A model generated the notes under the pieces. That model worked only from the letters and a program-made list of their open reading frames with translations. It had not been told where the DNA came from and made no database searches. Below, in pieces: positions 17,831 to 25,413 of a stretch of 41,269 nucleotides of DNA (positions are counted from its first letter, which is position 1; each line of letters opens with the position of its first letter). Origin of the DNA: an uncultured Bacteroides sp. (GTDB taxonomy: Bacteria; Bacillota; Clostridia; Lachnospirales; Lachnospiraceae); NCBI GenBank assembly GCA_945865495.1, contig CAMBEF010000002.1, forward strand, positions 1 to 41,269. The letters run 5' to 3'. Position numbers and translations under genes: made by a program.

Positions 17831-17882
17831 ACTTTTCCTTCCTGTAATAAAACTTTTCTGTGACTAAAACTTTCCTGTAACT
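17831..17882 (-). repeat. short tandem repeats in the MATE leader
   Basis: Three imperfect units of about 17 bp (AAAACTTTYCTGTRACT on the + strand) lie just upstream of the MATE start. On the coding strand each contains an ACAGGAA-like purine stretch, the last serving as the ribosome site. Confidence 0.6.
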
Positions 17883-17910
17883 AAAAAGACGGATGATAAA
17901 CATCCGCCTT
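17883..17910 (-). terminator. rho-independent terminator of the carboxypeptidase gene
   Basis: On the reverse strand, GGCGGATG pairs with CATCCGTC around a 5-nt loop and is followed by TTTTT. It begins 4 bp after the stop codon. Confidence 0.85.
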
Positions 17911-17914
17911 TGGT

Positions 17915-19459
17915 TTATCTGTGTCTTTTTCGGTTATATGATCTCCTGCGGTGCTTTCTCATCTTATTATCATGTGTGGTGTCGATTATCTCGAAGATTA
18001 TCAGAACCACAATAATGATAATTATAACATGCCATATATTGATGACAAGGCACTTTTTTTGGCTCACTACAGAAGAAGTACTCTCTTGAATATAAGGGAG
18101 ATTGGTATCTTTGGTGTCGGACTTCGGAGTTGTAACGAGCAGCGTGGCTGTTCCGACTCTGTGACCGCCGTAGTTGAATGAAAGATCTGCTGTGAAGTCA
18201 TAGTTATTATCAGAGGCTTCAATGTTCTCAGAAACAGATATATCAATATCAGTAATCGAGGCACTCTGAGGAATATCCACATAAGCCGAATCCATGGAGA
18301 ATGATATTCCGGCATTGCCAAATACATTGGAATTGTAGTAGTTGGAGCTGTTAAATAGTGAGCTTACATCACTGCTTGATATCGAAGCTTTTTTAAAATT
18401 ATTGAATCCGTAATCAAACAGAGCTTTGGAATCAACGTATCTTGATGCGTCATCCGATTCGCGGAACACAACGCATATAAGCCTCATATCATCTTTCTGC
18501 GCAAATGTGATAAGAGTATATCCTGACTCATCCGTAAAGCCCGTCTTACCGCCTTTGAAATACTCATACTGATATCCGTTGCCATTGGCCATTCCATGAC
18601 GCTGCCTGAAGTAACGCGTCTCGGCAGTCTTGTTGGTAGGCGGTATGCTGTAACTTACGGAAGAAGATATCGTCATGAAAGTAGAGTTGTTAAAGCATGC
18701 GCGTCCGATCATTGCAAGGTCATAGGCCGTTGTATAGTGATTGGTGTCTGAAAGACCGTTAGGGTTGTTAAAATGTGTGTTAAGTGCACCAAGTTCCCTG
18801 GCACGTTCGTTCATCATATCAGAAAATGCAGGAATGCTTCCGGCGATGTATTCGCCAATTCCGTAGGCAACTTCATTGGCCGACTTAAGGAGTGTGGCGT
18901 ACAGTGCCTGTTCCATGGTGAATTGCTCACCTTCGCGGGTGCCTGTGTTGGCCTCATCCCACTTATAGCTGTTGGCAGCTGCTTTGGAAAATGTTATCAC
19001 ATCATCAAGTGAACTGTTCTCAATTGCAAGAAGTGAAGTCATTATCTTGGTTGTACTTGCGGGATATGCACGTGAGTGGGAATCCTTTTCATATAAAATG
19101 GCGCCTGTGTCTGCATCTATAAGAATGGCACTTCCGGCAGATATCGTTGGTGACGCCGGCCATTGATTATCAGAACTGCCCTGGGAATTGTCGGTTGTGT
19201 TCTGCACAGTGCCATTGCCGGCTGACGTTGCAGCATTGGAAGCAGAGGTTGAGGCAGTACTGGAAGCAGTGGTTGAAGCTGTGGCAGCAGTAGATGCAGT
19301 TGTCTTGGAATTAGAGTTTGTGGCGCTCTTTGTGGGTGTAGGTGCTGCGAGTACTGAAAATGCAGCTGAAGCTGATATTGTCACCGCACAAAGCGATACA
19401 GCTGTTGAACGCAGTAACATTTTCCTGATATTATGTAGCTTTATTTTATTGAAGTTCAT
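17915..19459 (-). CDS. serine-type D-Ala-D-Ala carboxypeptidase (peptidase S11, PBP5-like)
   Basis: A 514-residue exported enzyme that trims the terminal D-Ala of peptidoglycan stem peptides. The three active-site motifs are present: STTK (in YPASTTKIMT, near residue 138), SAN (KSANEVAYG) and KTG (GGKTGFTDESG). The N-terminus is a basic/hydrophobic signal segment, followed by a Thr/Ser/Ala-rich linker of about 60 residues. The C-terminus has a hydrophobic helix (IIIIIVVLIIFEII) and a very basic tail, which would anchor it in the membrane. I chose ATG 19459 over 19474 because GAGG stands at proper distance only before the inner Met. It has its own promoter and terminator. Confidence 0.93.
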   Translation of the reverse strand: MNFNKIKLHNIRKMLLRSTAVSLCAVTISASAAFSVLAAPTPTKSATNSNSKTTASTAATASTTASSTASTSASNAATSAGNGTVQNTTDNSQGSSDNQWPASPTISAGSAILIDADTGAILYEKDSHSRAYPASTTKIMTSLLAIENSSLDDVITFSKAAANSYKWDEANTGTREGEQFTMEQALYATLLKSANEVAYGIGEYIAGSIPAFSDMMNERARELGALNTHFNNPNGLSDTNHYTTAYDLAMIGRACFNNSTFMTISSSVSYSIPPTNKTAETRYFRQRHGMANGNGYQYEYFKGGKTGFTDESGYTLITFAQKDDMRLICVVFRESDDASRYVDSKALFDYGFNNFKKASISSSDVSSLFNSSNYYNSNVFGNAGISFSMDSAYVDIPQSASITDIDISVSENIEASDNNYDFTADLSFNYGGHRVGTATLLVTTPKSDTKDTNLPYIQESTSSVVSQKKCLVINIWHVIIIIIVVLIIFEIIDTTHDNKMRKHRRRSYNRKRHR

Positions 19460-19509
19460 TTTGTTAATCCTCATTATTAATTGTGATTCTGTTTTAAGGC
19501 TATCTTTAA

Positions 19510-19538
19510 ATTATATTGTAAAATGAAAAAACGTGCAA
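19510..19538 (-). promoter_or_regulatory. promoter of the D,D-carboxypeptidase gene
   Basis: On the reverse strand, TTGCAC (19533-19538), a 17-bp spacer and a perfect TATAAT (19510-19515), about 50 bp upstream of the start. Confidence 0.75.
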
Positions 19539-19601
19539 TAGCACATTTGGTTTTGGTGGACTTTTGCTGAGATTTCATATAATATAGATTTTATCGTATT
19601 G

Positions 19602-19643
19602 ATTATAATGATGTCGGGGCTTTTGACCCGGTATCATTATAAT
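19602..19643 (+). promoter_or_regulatory. leader hairpin upstream of trmB
   Basis: ATTATAATGAT pairs perfectly with ATCATTATAAT, with an inner CGGG/CCCG stem. It ends 30 bp before the trmB start and has no T-tract. It may be an mRNA-stabilising or regulatory leader, or a DNA operator, since an 11-bp palindrome is long. Confidence 0.5.
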
Positions 19644-19673
19644 GTATTTATTTTAAATCGAAAGGAATTGAAT

Positions 19674-20312
19674 ATGCGTCTTAGAAATGTACCCGGTGCA
19701 AGGGATGTTATGGAAGAAAGCGGTTTTGTATTCACTGAACCGGCAGGGATGAGCGGAACATGGAAGGAAGTCTTTGGTAATGATAATCCTATTTATATAG
19801 AAGTCGGAATGGGAAAGGGACAGTTTATAACTACTCTGGCCGAGCAGAATCCGGATATTAATTATGTAGGAATTGAAAAGTATTCAAGTGTGCTTCTTCG
19901 CGCTGTAGAGAAACAGAACGAGAAGCAGCTTCCTAATCTTAAGTTCATAAGAATGGATGCGGAGAATATAAAGGATGTATTCGGTGAACATGAGGTTGGC
20001 CGCATTTACCTTAACTTTTCAGATCCGTGGCCAAAAGACAGACATGCGAAGCGCCGTCTGACATCAAGACAGTTTTTTGACAGATATGATTATATTCTTG
20101 CTCCTGACGGAGAAGTACAGTTCAAGACAGACAACGTGGATCTGTTTGACTGGTCACTTGAGGAGATAGGTGAGACAAAATGGAGACTTACAGCCCAGAC
20201 GCATGACCTCCATAACGATGCGGTTCTTAATGAGGGCAATATCATGACGGAATATGAAGAGAAGTTTTCTTCAATGGGTAATCCAATCTGCAAGCTGATA
20301 GCTGTAAGATAG
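19674..20312 (+). CDS. trmB: tRNA (guanine-N7-)-methyltransferase
   Basis: A 212-residue SAM-dependent enzyme that makes m7G46 in the variable loop of tRNAs. The start is ATG 19674, preceded by AAAGGA; the track's longer start at 19599 runs through a leader hairpin and lacks a ribosome site. Family motifs are clear: IEVGMGKGQF for SAM binding near residue 43 and NFSDPWPKDRHAKRRL near 120. C-terminal TEYEEKF is also typical. It stands alone, with tRNA-Lys about 490 bp downstream. No oddities were seen. Confidence 0.96.
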   Translation: MRLRNVPGARDVMEESGFVFTEPAGMSGTWKEVFGNDNPIYIEVGMGKGQFITTLAEQNPDINYVGIEKYSSVLLRAVEKQNEKQLPNLKFIRMDAENIKDVFGEHEVGRIYLNFSDPWPKDRHAKRRLTSRQFFDRYDYILAPDGEVQFKTDNVDLFDWSLEEIGETKWRLTAQTHDLHNDAVLNEGNIMTEYEEKFSSMGNPICKLIAVR

Positions 20313-20348
20313 ACCTGGGATATATCCGTGTATTTTTTACATGATGCC

Positions 20349-20413
20349 GGGGCAAAAGGTCAGAAACCGCATGAGTCTGCTATTAAGTGGGTGAAAGACC
20401 TTGTGCCCTTTTT
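20349..20413 (+). other. structured intergenic element ending in a T-tract
   Basis: GGGGCAAAAGGTC pairs imperfectly with GACCTTGTGCCC across a 35-nt interior and is followed directly by TTTTT. It could be a complex terminator for trmB or a small structured RNA. No known riboswitch class matched by eye. The rest of the 20313-20706 gap holds no supported gene: the 79-aa ORF at 20401 has a TTG start, no ribosome site, and begins inside this stem. Confidence 0.45.
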
Positions 20414-20706
20414 GGGTAACCGTTATTCCGGAAGATGCATATAATAATGTAACATCGTTAATCAGTGCAATAGGTATTATGATGCGCAGAAGATTCTATA
20501 GCCGGATGGATTTGTTCATGTATAAGAATTGCAAATTCAACAGATGCTTAATAAAAATGAAAAATTCTTATCGCGAAATCTACAAAATTATTAATTCTGA
20601 TCCCTGCTGTACCAATCCCAAACCGCTGAAAAAGCGCTAAAACAGGGGCTTTGCGGGGAATTGTACAAATTGTGTCAAAAAATTTTAAAAAATTTTAAAA
20701 AAGTAC

Positions 20707-20735
20707 TTGCATTTTTTGAAACCATCATATATAAT
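20707..20735 (+). promoter_or_regulatory. promoter of tRNA-Lys
   Basis: TTGCAT (20707-20712), a 17-bp spacer and perfect TATAAT (20730-20735). The start site would be about 57 nt before the tRNA. An A/T-rich tract just upstream (AAAAAATTTTAAAAAATTTT) resembles an UP element. Confidence 0.75.
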
Positions 20736-20798
20736 AACCATTGTGTTCAGCAAGTGAACAAAACATGAAAACTTCCTGAACAGTAAAATTTATCACAT

Positions 20799-20871
20799 GC
20801 GCTTCTAGCTCAGTTGGTAGAGCACCTGACTCTTAATCAGGGTGTCCAGGGTTCGAACCCCTGGAGGCGCA
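20799..20871 (+). tRNA. tRNA-Lys, anticodon CTT
   Basis: The 73-nt cloverleaf is complete. Acceptor GCGCTTC pairs with GAGGCGC; the D-arm is TAGCTCAGTTGGTAGAGCA; the anticodon stem CCTGA/TCAGG holds loop CTCTTAA (anticodon CTT); the T-arm is CAGGGTTCGAACCCCTG. CCA is not encoded. No duplicated 3' end suggesting an integration site was seen nearby. Confidence 0.97.
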
Positions 20872-20876
20872 CTAAG

Positions 20877-20924
20877 AAAAGCACTGTTTTTGCAGACGTA
20901 GGAGCTGCGGGGGCGGTGTTTTTT
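20877..20924 (+). terminator. possible terminator after tRNA-Lys
   Basis: An imperfect stem (AAAAGCACTG with CGGTGTTTTTT, inner GCAG/CTGC) ends in six Ts. It is weaker than the other terminators in the window. Confidence 0.4.
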
Positions 20925-20975
20925 GTTTGCCTTTTTTAGGGGGAGAAGAATCAGGGTGTTTAGGAGGGTATTATA

Positions 20976-21512
20976 ATGAAAAGAAAAATGTTATCGGCAA
21001 TGGCATGTGCGTGTGCAATGATCATTATGACAGGCTGCGGTGTGGCTAAAGGAAATGGCAGTGAAGGTGATAATGTGGAGAATAACGTCAGTACAGCACA
21101 GGTTACAGCTTCAATGGCGGCGCAGACAACAGCAGGAGTGCAGGGCAGCACGGTAAACGCAGTGTCAAAGCAGCAGACAACGGAAGCGTCATCAGAGCTT
21201 GTGATGTATGTTACAACGGCAGAGAGAAGCCTTAAGGTGCTCGGTGGATATACAATGGATAACGGAAGTAAGAAGGAAGTAACAAAGCAGCCGCTTGCAG
21301 ACGGATGTACTTTCTATAATAATAACGGAGAGCAGATTGCGTATAAGGATTTTGCAGATGCTGTAGAGGCACAGGCTTCGGGCGCCGGTGTTGAATGTAA
21401 GGTACAGTATGAGGGTAAGCAGATTATTAAGGTTTCAATACTCGACAAGGCTGTTAATACAGGTGCGTCAGGAGAGATTCCTTCGACACTTTATCAGCAT
21501 ATGGGAAAATAA
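20976..21512 (+). CDS. small predicted lipoprotein, unknown function
   Basis: A 178-residue protein with a signal peptide ending in a lipobox-like IIMTGCG (Cys near residue 24), so it is probably a membrane-anchored lipoprotein. A Ser/Thr/Gln/Val-rich linker (about 25-70) precedes a compact C-terminal region of about 100 residues with YEGKQIIKVSILDK. The start is supported by AGGAGGG. I do not recognise the family. The SGNH-hydrolase gene follows after about 110 bp on the same strand, so the two could be co-expressed. Confidence 0.8.
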   Translation: MKRKMLSAMACACAMIIMTGCGVAKGNGSEGDNVENNVSTAQVTASMAAQTTAGVQGSTVNAVSKQQTTEASSELVMYVTTAERSLKVLGGYTMDNGSKKEVTKQPLADGCTFYNNNGEQIAYKDFADAVEAQASGAGVECKVQYEGKQIIKVSILDKAVNTGASGEIPSTLYQHMGK

Positions 21513-21624
21513 GCATATAAGCATTTTTTAATTAAAAACAGCATTTGAAGTATATTTTAGGTTGCGCCGTTACATTATTTACAGACACAGATACAGTGAT
21601 GTAGATAAAGGGATGGTGGCGCAT

Positions 21625-22794
21625 ATGAAAAAAATATATTTTCTTATAATAGTTATAACCGTGTGTATTATTGCAGGACAGAACAGGCACGGATATGAAT
21701 ATGTACAAAAAGAACCTGCGGCGAGTGAGGCGTATACGGTTAATACTGGGGAGACGTATATTGTGAGCCCTGAGGAAACAAATGCAGTGAGCACTGAAGA
21801 GATGTATACAGTGAATGCTGAAGAATCATATATTGCAGAGCAGCAGTCCCAAAGGAAGATATCCTGCTGGGGTGACAGCATGATGGAAGGGTACGGAAGC
21901 AGCGAGGCATATGTGATGACGAACAGTGGAACAGTAGACATAAGCTATTACACTGCACCGATGGCGCTTGAGGCACTGACAGGGCTTAAAACATATAATT
22001 TCGGAGTGAGCGGCGAGACATCAGAGGAGATTGCGGTCAGAGCCGGTGGAATAACATTATATACGGACAGAAACATTTACATAAGCAGTAAGAAAAGCAC
22101 AACCGCAGTGCTTGTTGATGGCAGCGGACAGGCTGTTATGATGAGTGATTTCAGCGGATATGGCAGTGAAGATAATGATATGCCTGATACATGCTATATT
22201 AACGGAAGGCTGTGCCGGGTAACTCAGGTGAGGAACTCGCAGAGGGTAAGGATACAGCTCTGTGATGAGGGTGACGGCAGCGGATACATGTTTGTGCCAA
22301 AGGGTACTGCTGTTATTCCGAAAGCTGCGGTTGGCCATTCGGATGATATAATGATTCTTGAGATGGGAAGCAACGGAGGCTGGTACGGAGATTACAGCCT
22401 TCTTGTGGAGCAATACAGACAGATTATTGATAACAGTGGATGCACGGACTATATAATTGTTGGGGATACAGATAACCCCGGAGAATCGCTTGCTGATGTA
22501 ATGCAGACGCAGTATAATTCAGACGGGACATATGTAGGCACAGGCGATACTATGTGGGAGGCTGCACTTAGGGAAGCATTTGGAGAGCATTTCCTTAATA
22601 TGAGAGTGTATATGCTTGAAAATGGGCTTGCTGACTGTGGACTTGAACAGGCACCTTCTGATGCGGCTGCATATGAGATGGGCTATATACCGGAGCAGCT
22701 TAGAAGCGATTGGACGCATTTTAACTCATACGGATATTACGCCAAGGGAATGGGAATATATCTTAAGGGCGTGGAATTGGGGTATTGGCAATGA
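21625..22794 (+). CDS. exported SGNH/GDSL-type hydrolase
   Basis: About 389 residues. The start is placed at ATG 21625 (MKKIYFLIIVITVCII, a signal or anchor segment), since earlier starts lack a spaced ribosome site. A Thr/Val/Glu-rich spacer with repeated YTVNTGE-like units follows. SGNH blocks are visible: GDSMMEG (block I Ser), GVSGETS (block II), MGSNGG (block III Asn) and DWTHFNSYGY (block V Asp and His). Such enzymes remove acyl groups from glycans, peptidoglycan or lipids outside the cell. Its stop overlaps the start of the first response regulator (ATGA), indicating translational coupling to that signalling system. Confidence 0.85.
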   Translation: MKKIYFLIIVITVCIIAGQNRHGYEYVQKEPAASEAYTVNTGETYIVSPEETNAVSTEEMYTVNAEESYIAEQQSQRKISCWGDSMMEGYGSSEAYVMTNSGTVDISYYTAPMALEALTGLKTYNFGVSGETSEEIAVRAGGITLYTDRNIYISSKKSTTAVLVDGSGQAVMMSDFSGYGSEDNDMPDTCYINGRLCRVTQVRNSQRVRIQLCDEGDGSGYMFVPKGTAVIPKAAVGHSDDIMILEMGSNGGWYGDYSLLVEQYRQIIDNSGCTDYIIVGDTDNPGESLADVMQTQYNSDGTYVGTGDTMWEAALREAFGEHFLNMRVYMLENGLADCGLEQAPSDAAAYEMGYIPEQLRSDWTHFNSYGYYAKGMGIYLKGVELGYWQ

Positions 22795-23462
22795 GAATAT
22801 TACTTGCGGAGGATGATACATCACTTGCGAGGGCAGTGGCAACAATCCTCAAAAAAAATAATTATTCGGTTGATGCAGTTGGTGACGGAGAGGCAGTGCT
22901 TGAATATCTTGAGGCCAAGATATATGATGCTGTCATACTCGATATTATGATGCCTAAGATGGACGGAATTACTGCACTTAAGAAGATAAGACAGAGCGGT
23001 AATATGATACCTGTGCTGCTGCTTACGGCAAAAACGGAGATAGAGGATAAGGTAGAAGGACTTGATACGGGTGCCAATGACTACCTTACGAAGCCGTTTG
23101 ACACAAGGGAGCTTCTTGCAAGGCTGCGTGTTATAACGAGGACAGTGACACAGCAGGACTCATCCGTACATGCAGGTAATCTTAAGCTTGACACCAATAC
23201 ATGTATTCTGTCATCGCCTAAGGGAAGCTACCAGCTTTCCAATAAGGAATACCAGATGATGAAGATGTTTATGTCGAATGTCAATCAGGTTATTTCGGCA
23301 GAACATTTTATGGAAAAAATATGGGAGAGCGATTCTGATTCAGAGCTTAATACGGTGTGGACATACATATCGTATCTCAGACGCAAGATGGAAGCACTTG
23401 AAGCGGATTGTAAGATAGCAACTAGAAGAAATCTTGGATATTGTCTGGAGGTTAATCAATGA
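22791..23462 (+). CDS. OmpR/PhoB-type response regulator (first system)
   Basis: A 223-residue protein starting at ATG 22791; the track's TTG at 22785 is not needed. The receiver domain has the acidic pair ED at 7-8, phospho-acceptor Asp51 (VILDIMMPK), Thr in LLLTAK and Lys in TKPF. The C-terminal winged helix ends ATRRNLGYCLEV. It overlaps the SGNH gene upstream and the kinase gene downstream by 4 bp each, so all three are co-translated. It is close in sequence to the second regulator at 24720, indicating duplication. Confidence 0.95.
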   Translation: MRILLAEDDTSLARAVATILKKNNYSVDAVGDGEAVLEYLEAKIYDAVILDIMMPKMDGITALKKIRQSGNMIPVLLLTAKTEIEDKVEGLDTGANDYLTKPFDTRELLARLRVITRTVTQQDSSVHAGNLKLDTNTCILSSPKGSYQLSNKEYQMMKMFMSNVNQVISAEHFMEKIWESDSDSELNTVWTYISYLRRKMEALEADCKIATRRNLGYCLEVNQ

Positions 23463-24667
23463 AAATAAAGATGCGCAACAGGATTAATGACAGAATGATG
23501 TTTAAGATAAGGATGAGATTTGTGCTGGCAGCAATGTCAGCACTTATTGTTATGCAGGCAGTAATCATATTTTTCAGTGTATATAATTCGTATAGCAGAA
23601 TGGTGGCAAAATCGGATTCGGTCATAGCGGCTGCGTATGAGGGAATAAAGTCGGGTGCAGATAATATTGATGCAGACGGACGTTTTTTCTGGGTCAGTAC
23701 AGATAAGACAGGCAGGGTTACCGATATAAATACAACTTATAACAGCTCGGTAAAGCCAAAGGCGGCAGCAAGGTACTACAGGGATGTTATTAACAGCGGT
23801 AAGGAAAATGGATTCTACGAAGGCTACAGGTATGCAATATATGAGTCTGACGGAATGACAACGGGAGTGTTTCTTCTTAGGAGCGCCAATATAGACATGC
23901 TCAGGAAAAATGCGGTTTCAATGGTGCTTATATCAGCATCGGGGCTTGGTATAATGCTGATTATACTGATATTTGCGTCGGGAATAATTGTAAAGCCTAT
24001 GGAACGCGGATATCAGAAGCAGAAGGAATTCATCACATCCGCAAGCCATGAGCTTAAGACACCGCTTACGGTTATTATGGCGGATACCGATATTCTTCAG
24101 ATGGATGATGAAGATAATGAGTGGGTTCACGATATAAGAGTGCAGGCAGACAGGCTTACGGGAATGACGAACAGCCTTGTAAGCCTGGCGAGGCTTGATG
24201 AACGCGGAGAAAATATAAACAGGATTGAGTTTCCTATATCTGATGTTGCGCAGGATATAGCAGGCTCCTACAAGGCGATGGCGATAAGCTGCAACAAGGA
24301 ATTTGTATGTGATATAACTCCGGAGCTGTCATTTAACGGTGATGAAAATGGAATACGGCAGCTATTTACTATACTGCTTGACAATGCGTTTAAATATTGC
24401 AGTGACAACGGAAGGATAGAGCTTGAACTGAAGAAAAACGGCAGTGCCATAAAGATATGCGTGCGTAATAATGTGCCTTCGGCTGCCGATATAAATACTG
24501 ACAGGATGTTTGACAGGTTCTACAGGGCTGATGCAACGGCAGCCGCTGTTAAGGGCTATGGGCTCGGACTGTCAATTGCAGCCTCAATAGCTGCCGCACA
24601 CAGAGGCAGTATGAGGGCTTATGCCGAGGGAGACAATGTGATAGCAGTTGAGGCGGTTGTTAAATAA
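23459..24667 (+). CDS. sensor histidine kinase (first system)
   Basis: A 402-residue membrane kinase. A helix near residues 20-40, an extracytoplasmic region of about 110 residues, and a second helix near 155-178 lead straight into the kinase without a clear HAMP domain. The H-box is SASHELKTPL (His near 197). The N-box is LLDNAFKYC and the G-box is GYGLGLS. It is translationally coupled to the regulator before it through ATGA. The sensor domain gives no hint of the signal. Confidence 0.95.
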   Translation: MKIKMRNRINDRMMFKIRMRFVLAAMSALIVMQAVIIFFSVYNSYSRMVAKSDSVIAAAYEGIKSGADNIDADGRFFWVSTDKTGRVTDINTTYNSSVKPKAAARYYRDVINSGKENGFYEGYRYAIYESDGMTTGVFLLRSANIDMLRKNAVSMVLISASGLGIMLIILIFASGIIVKPMERGYQKQKEFITSASHELKTPLTVIMADTDILQMDDEDNEWVHDIRVQADRLTGMTNSLVSLARLDERGENINRIEFPISDVAQDIAGSYKAMAISCNKEFVCDITPELSFNGDENGIRQLFTILLDNAFKYCSDNGRIELELKKNGSAIKICVRNNVPSAADINTDRMFDRFYRADATAAAVKGYGLGLSIAASIAAAHRGSMRAYAEGDNVIAVEAVVK

Positions 24668-24719
24668 TGGATTTTAAGCTTAAGATATCGTTAAATATGA
24701 TCAGGTATGGAGGATTATA

Positions 24720-25412
24720 ATGAAGCTTTTACTTGCTGAGGATGAGAAGGAGCTTTCCAATGCACTTGTGGCTGTGCTGAAAGCAAATAATTATATAGTA
24801 GATGCCGTATATGACGGAGCAGATGCATATGATTGGGCAGTGACTGACGATTATGACGGAATTATACTTGATATAATGATGCCGAAGCGCAACGGACTTG
24901 ACGTGCTTGCGCAACTGAGAAAGGATGGCATAAAGACACCTGTGCTGCTGCTTACGGCAAAGTCGGAGGTAGAAGACCGTGTGCTGGGACTTGATACGGG
25001 AGCCGATGATTATCTTACGAAACCATTTGCAATGAAGGAGCTGCTTGCAAGAATACGCGTAATGACGAGGCGTACGGCATCATATGCGCCTGATACGCTT
25101 GATGTTGACGGAATGAAGCTTAACCGCGAGAACTGCATGCTTGAGTATAACGGCGGCGAAGTGCAGCTTGTTAACAAGGAGTACCAGATGCTTGAGATGC
25201 TTATGAGGAATAAGGGCAGGCTTGTCTCGTCAGAGCAGTTTATTGAACATGTATGGGGTTATGAGACTGATATCAATGTAAATGTTGTCTGGGTCAATAT
25301 ATCCAATCTCAGGCGCAAGCTTACACAGATTAATGCTCCGGTTGAGATTAAGGCTGTGAGGGGCCTTGGCTACAGGCTTGAAGGTACAGGAGAGCAGAAC
25401 GGAGGGCAGTAG
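24720..25412 (+). CDS. OmpR/PhoB-type response regulator (second system)
   Basis: A 230-residue regulator starting at 24720 after GGAGG. The receiver has ED at 7-8, Asp51 in ILDIMMPK, and LLLTAK and TKPFAMKELLARIRV; the winged helix ends AVRGLGYRLEG. It shares long identical stretches with the first regulator. A 52-bp gap separates it from the first kinase and contains repeated TTAAG motifs (24674, 24680) and TTAAA (24691) that may be a regulator site. Confidence 0.95.
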   Translation: MKLLLAEDEKELSNALVAVLKANNYIVDAVYDGADAYDWAVTDDYDGIILDIMMPKRNGLDVLAQLRKDGIKTPVLLLTAKSEVEDRVLGLDTGADDYLTKPFAMKELLARIRVMTRRTASYAPDTLDVDGMKLNRENCMLEYNGGEVQLVNKEYQMLEMLMRNKGRLVSSEQFIEHVWGYETDINVNVVWVNISNLRRKLTQINAPVEIKAVRGLGYRLEGTGEQNGGQ

Positions 25413-25413
25413 G

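Noticed and set aside
20401-20640. 79-aa ORF after trmB
   Set aside because: It uses TTG, has no ribosome site, begins inside a hairpin/T-tract element and has no recognisable domain; composition looks non-coding.
20799-20975. Integration (att) site at tRNA-Lys
   Set aside because: No duplicated tRNA 3' end, integrase or mobile genes are visible nearby.
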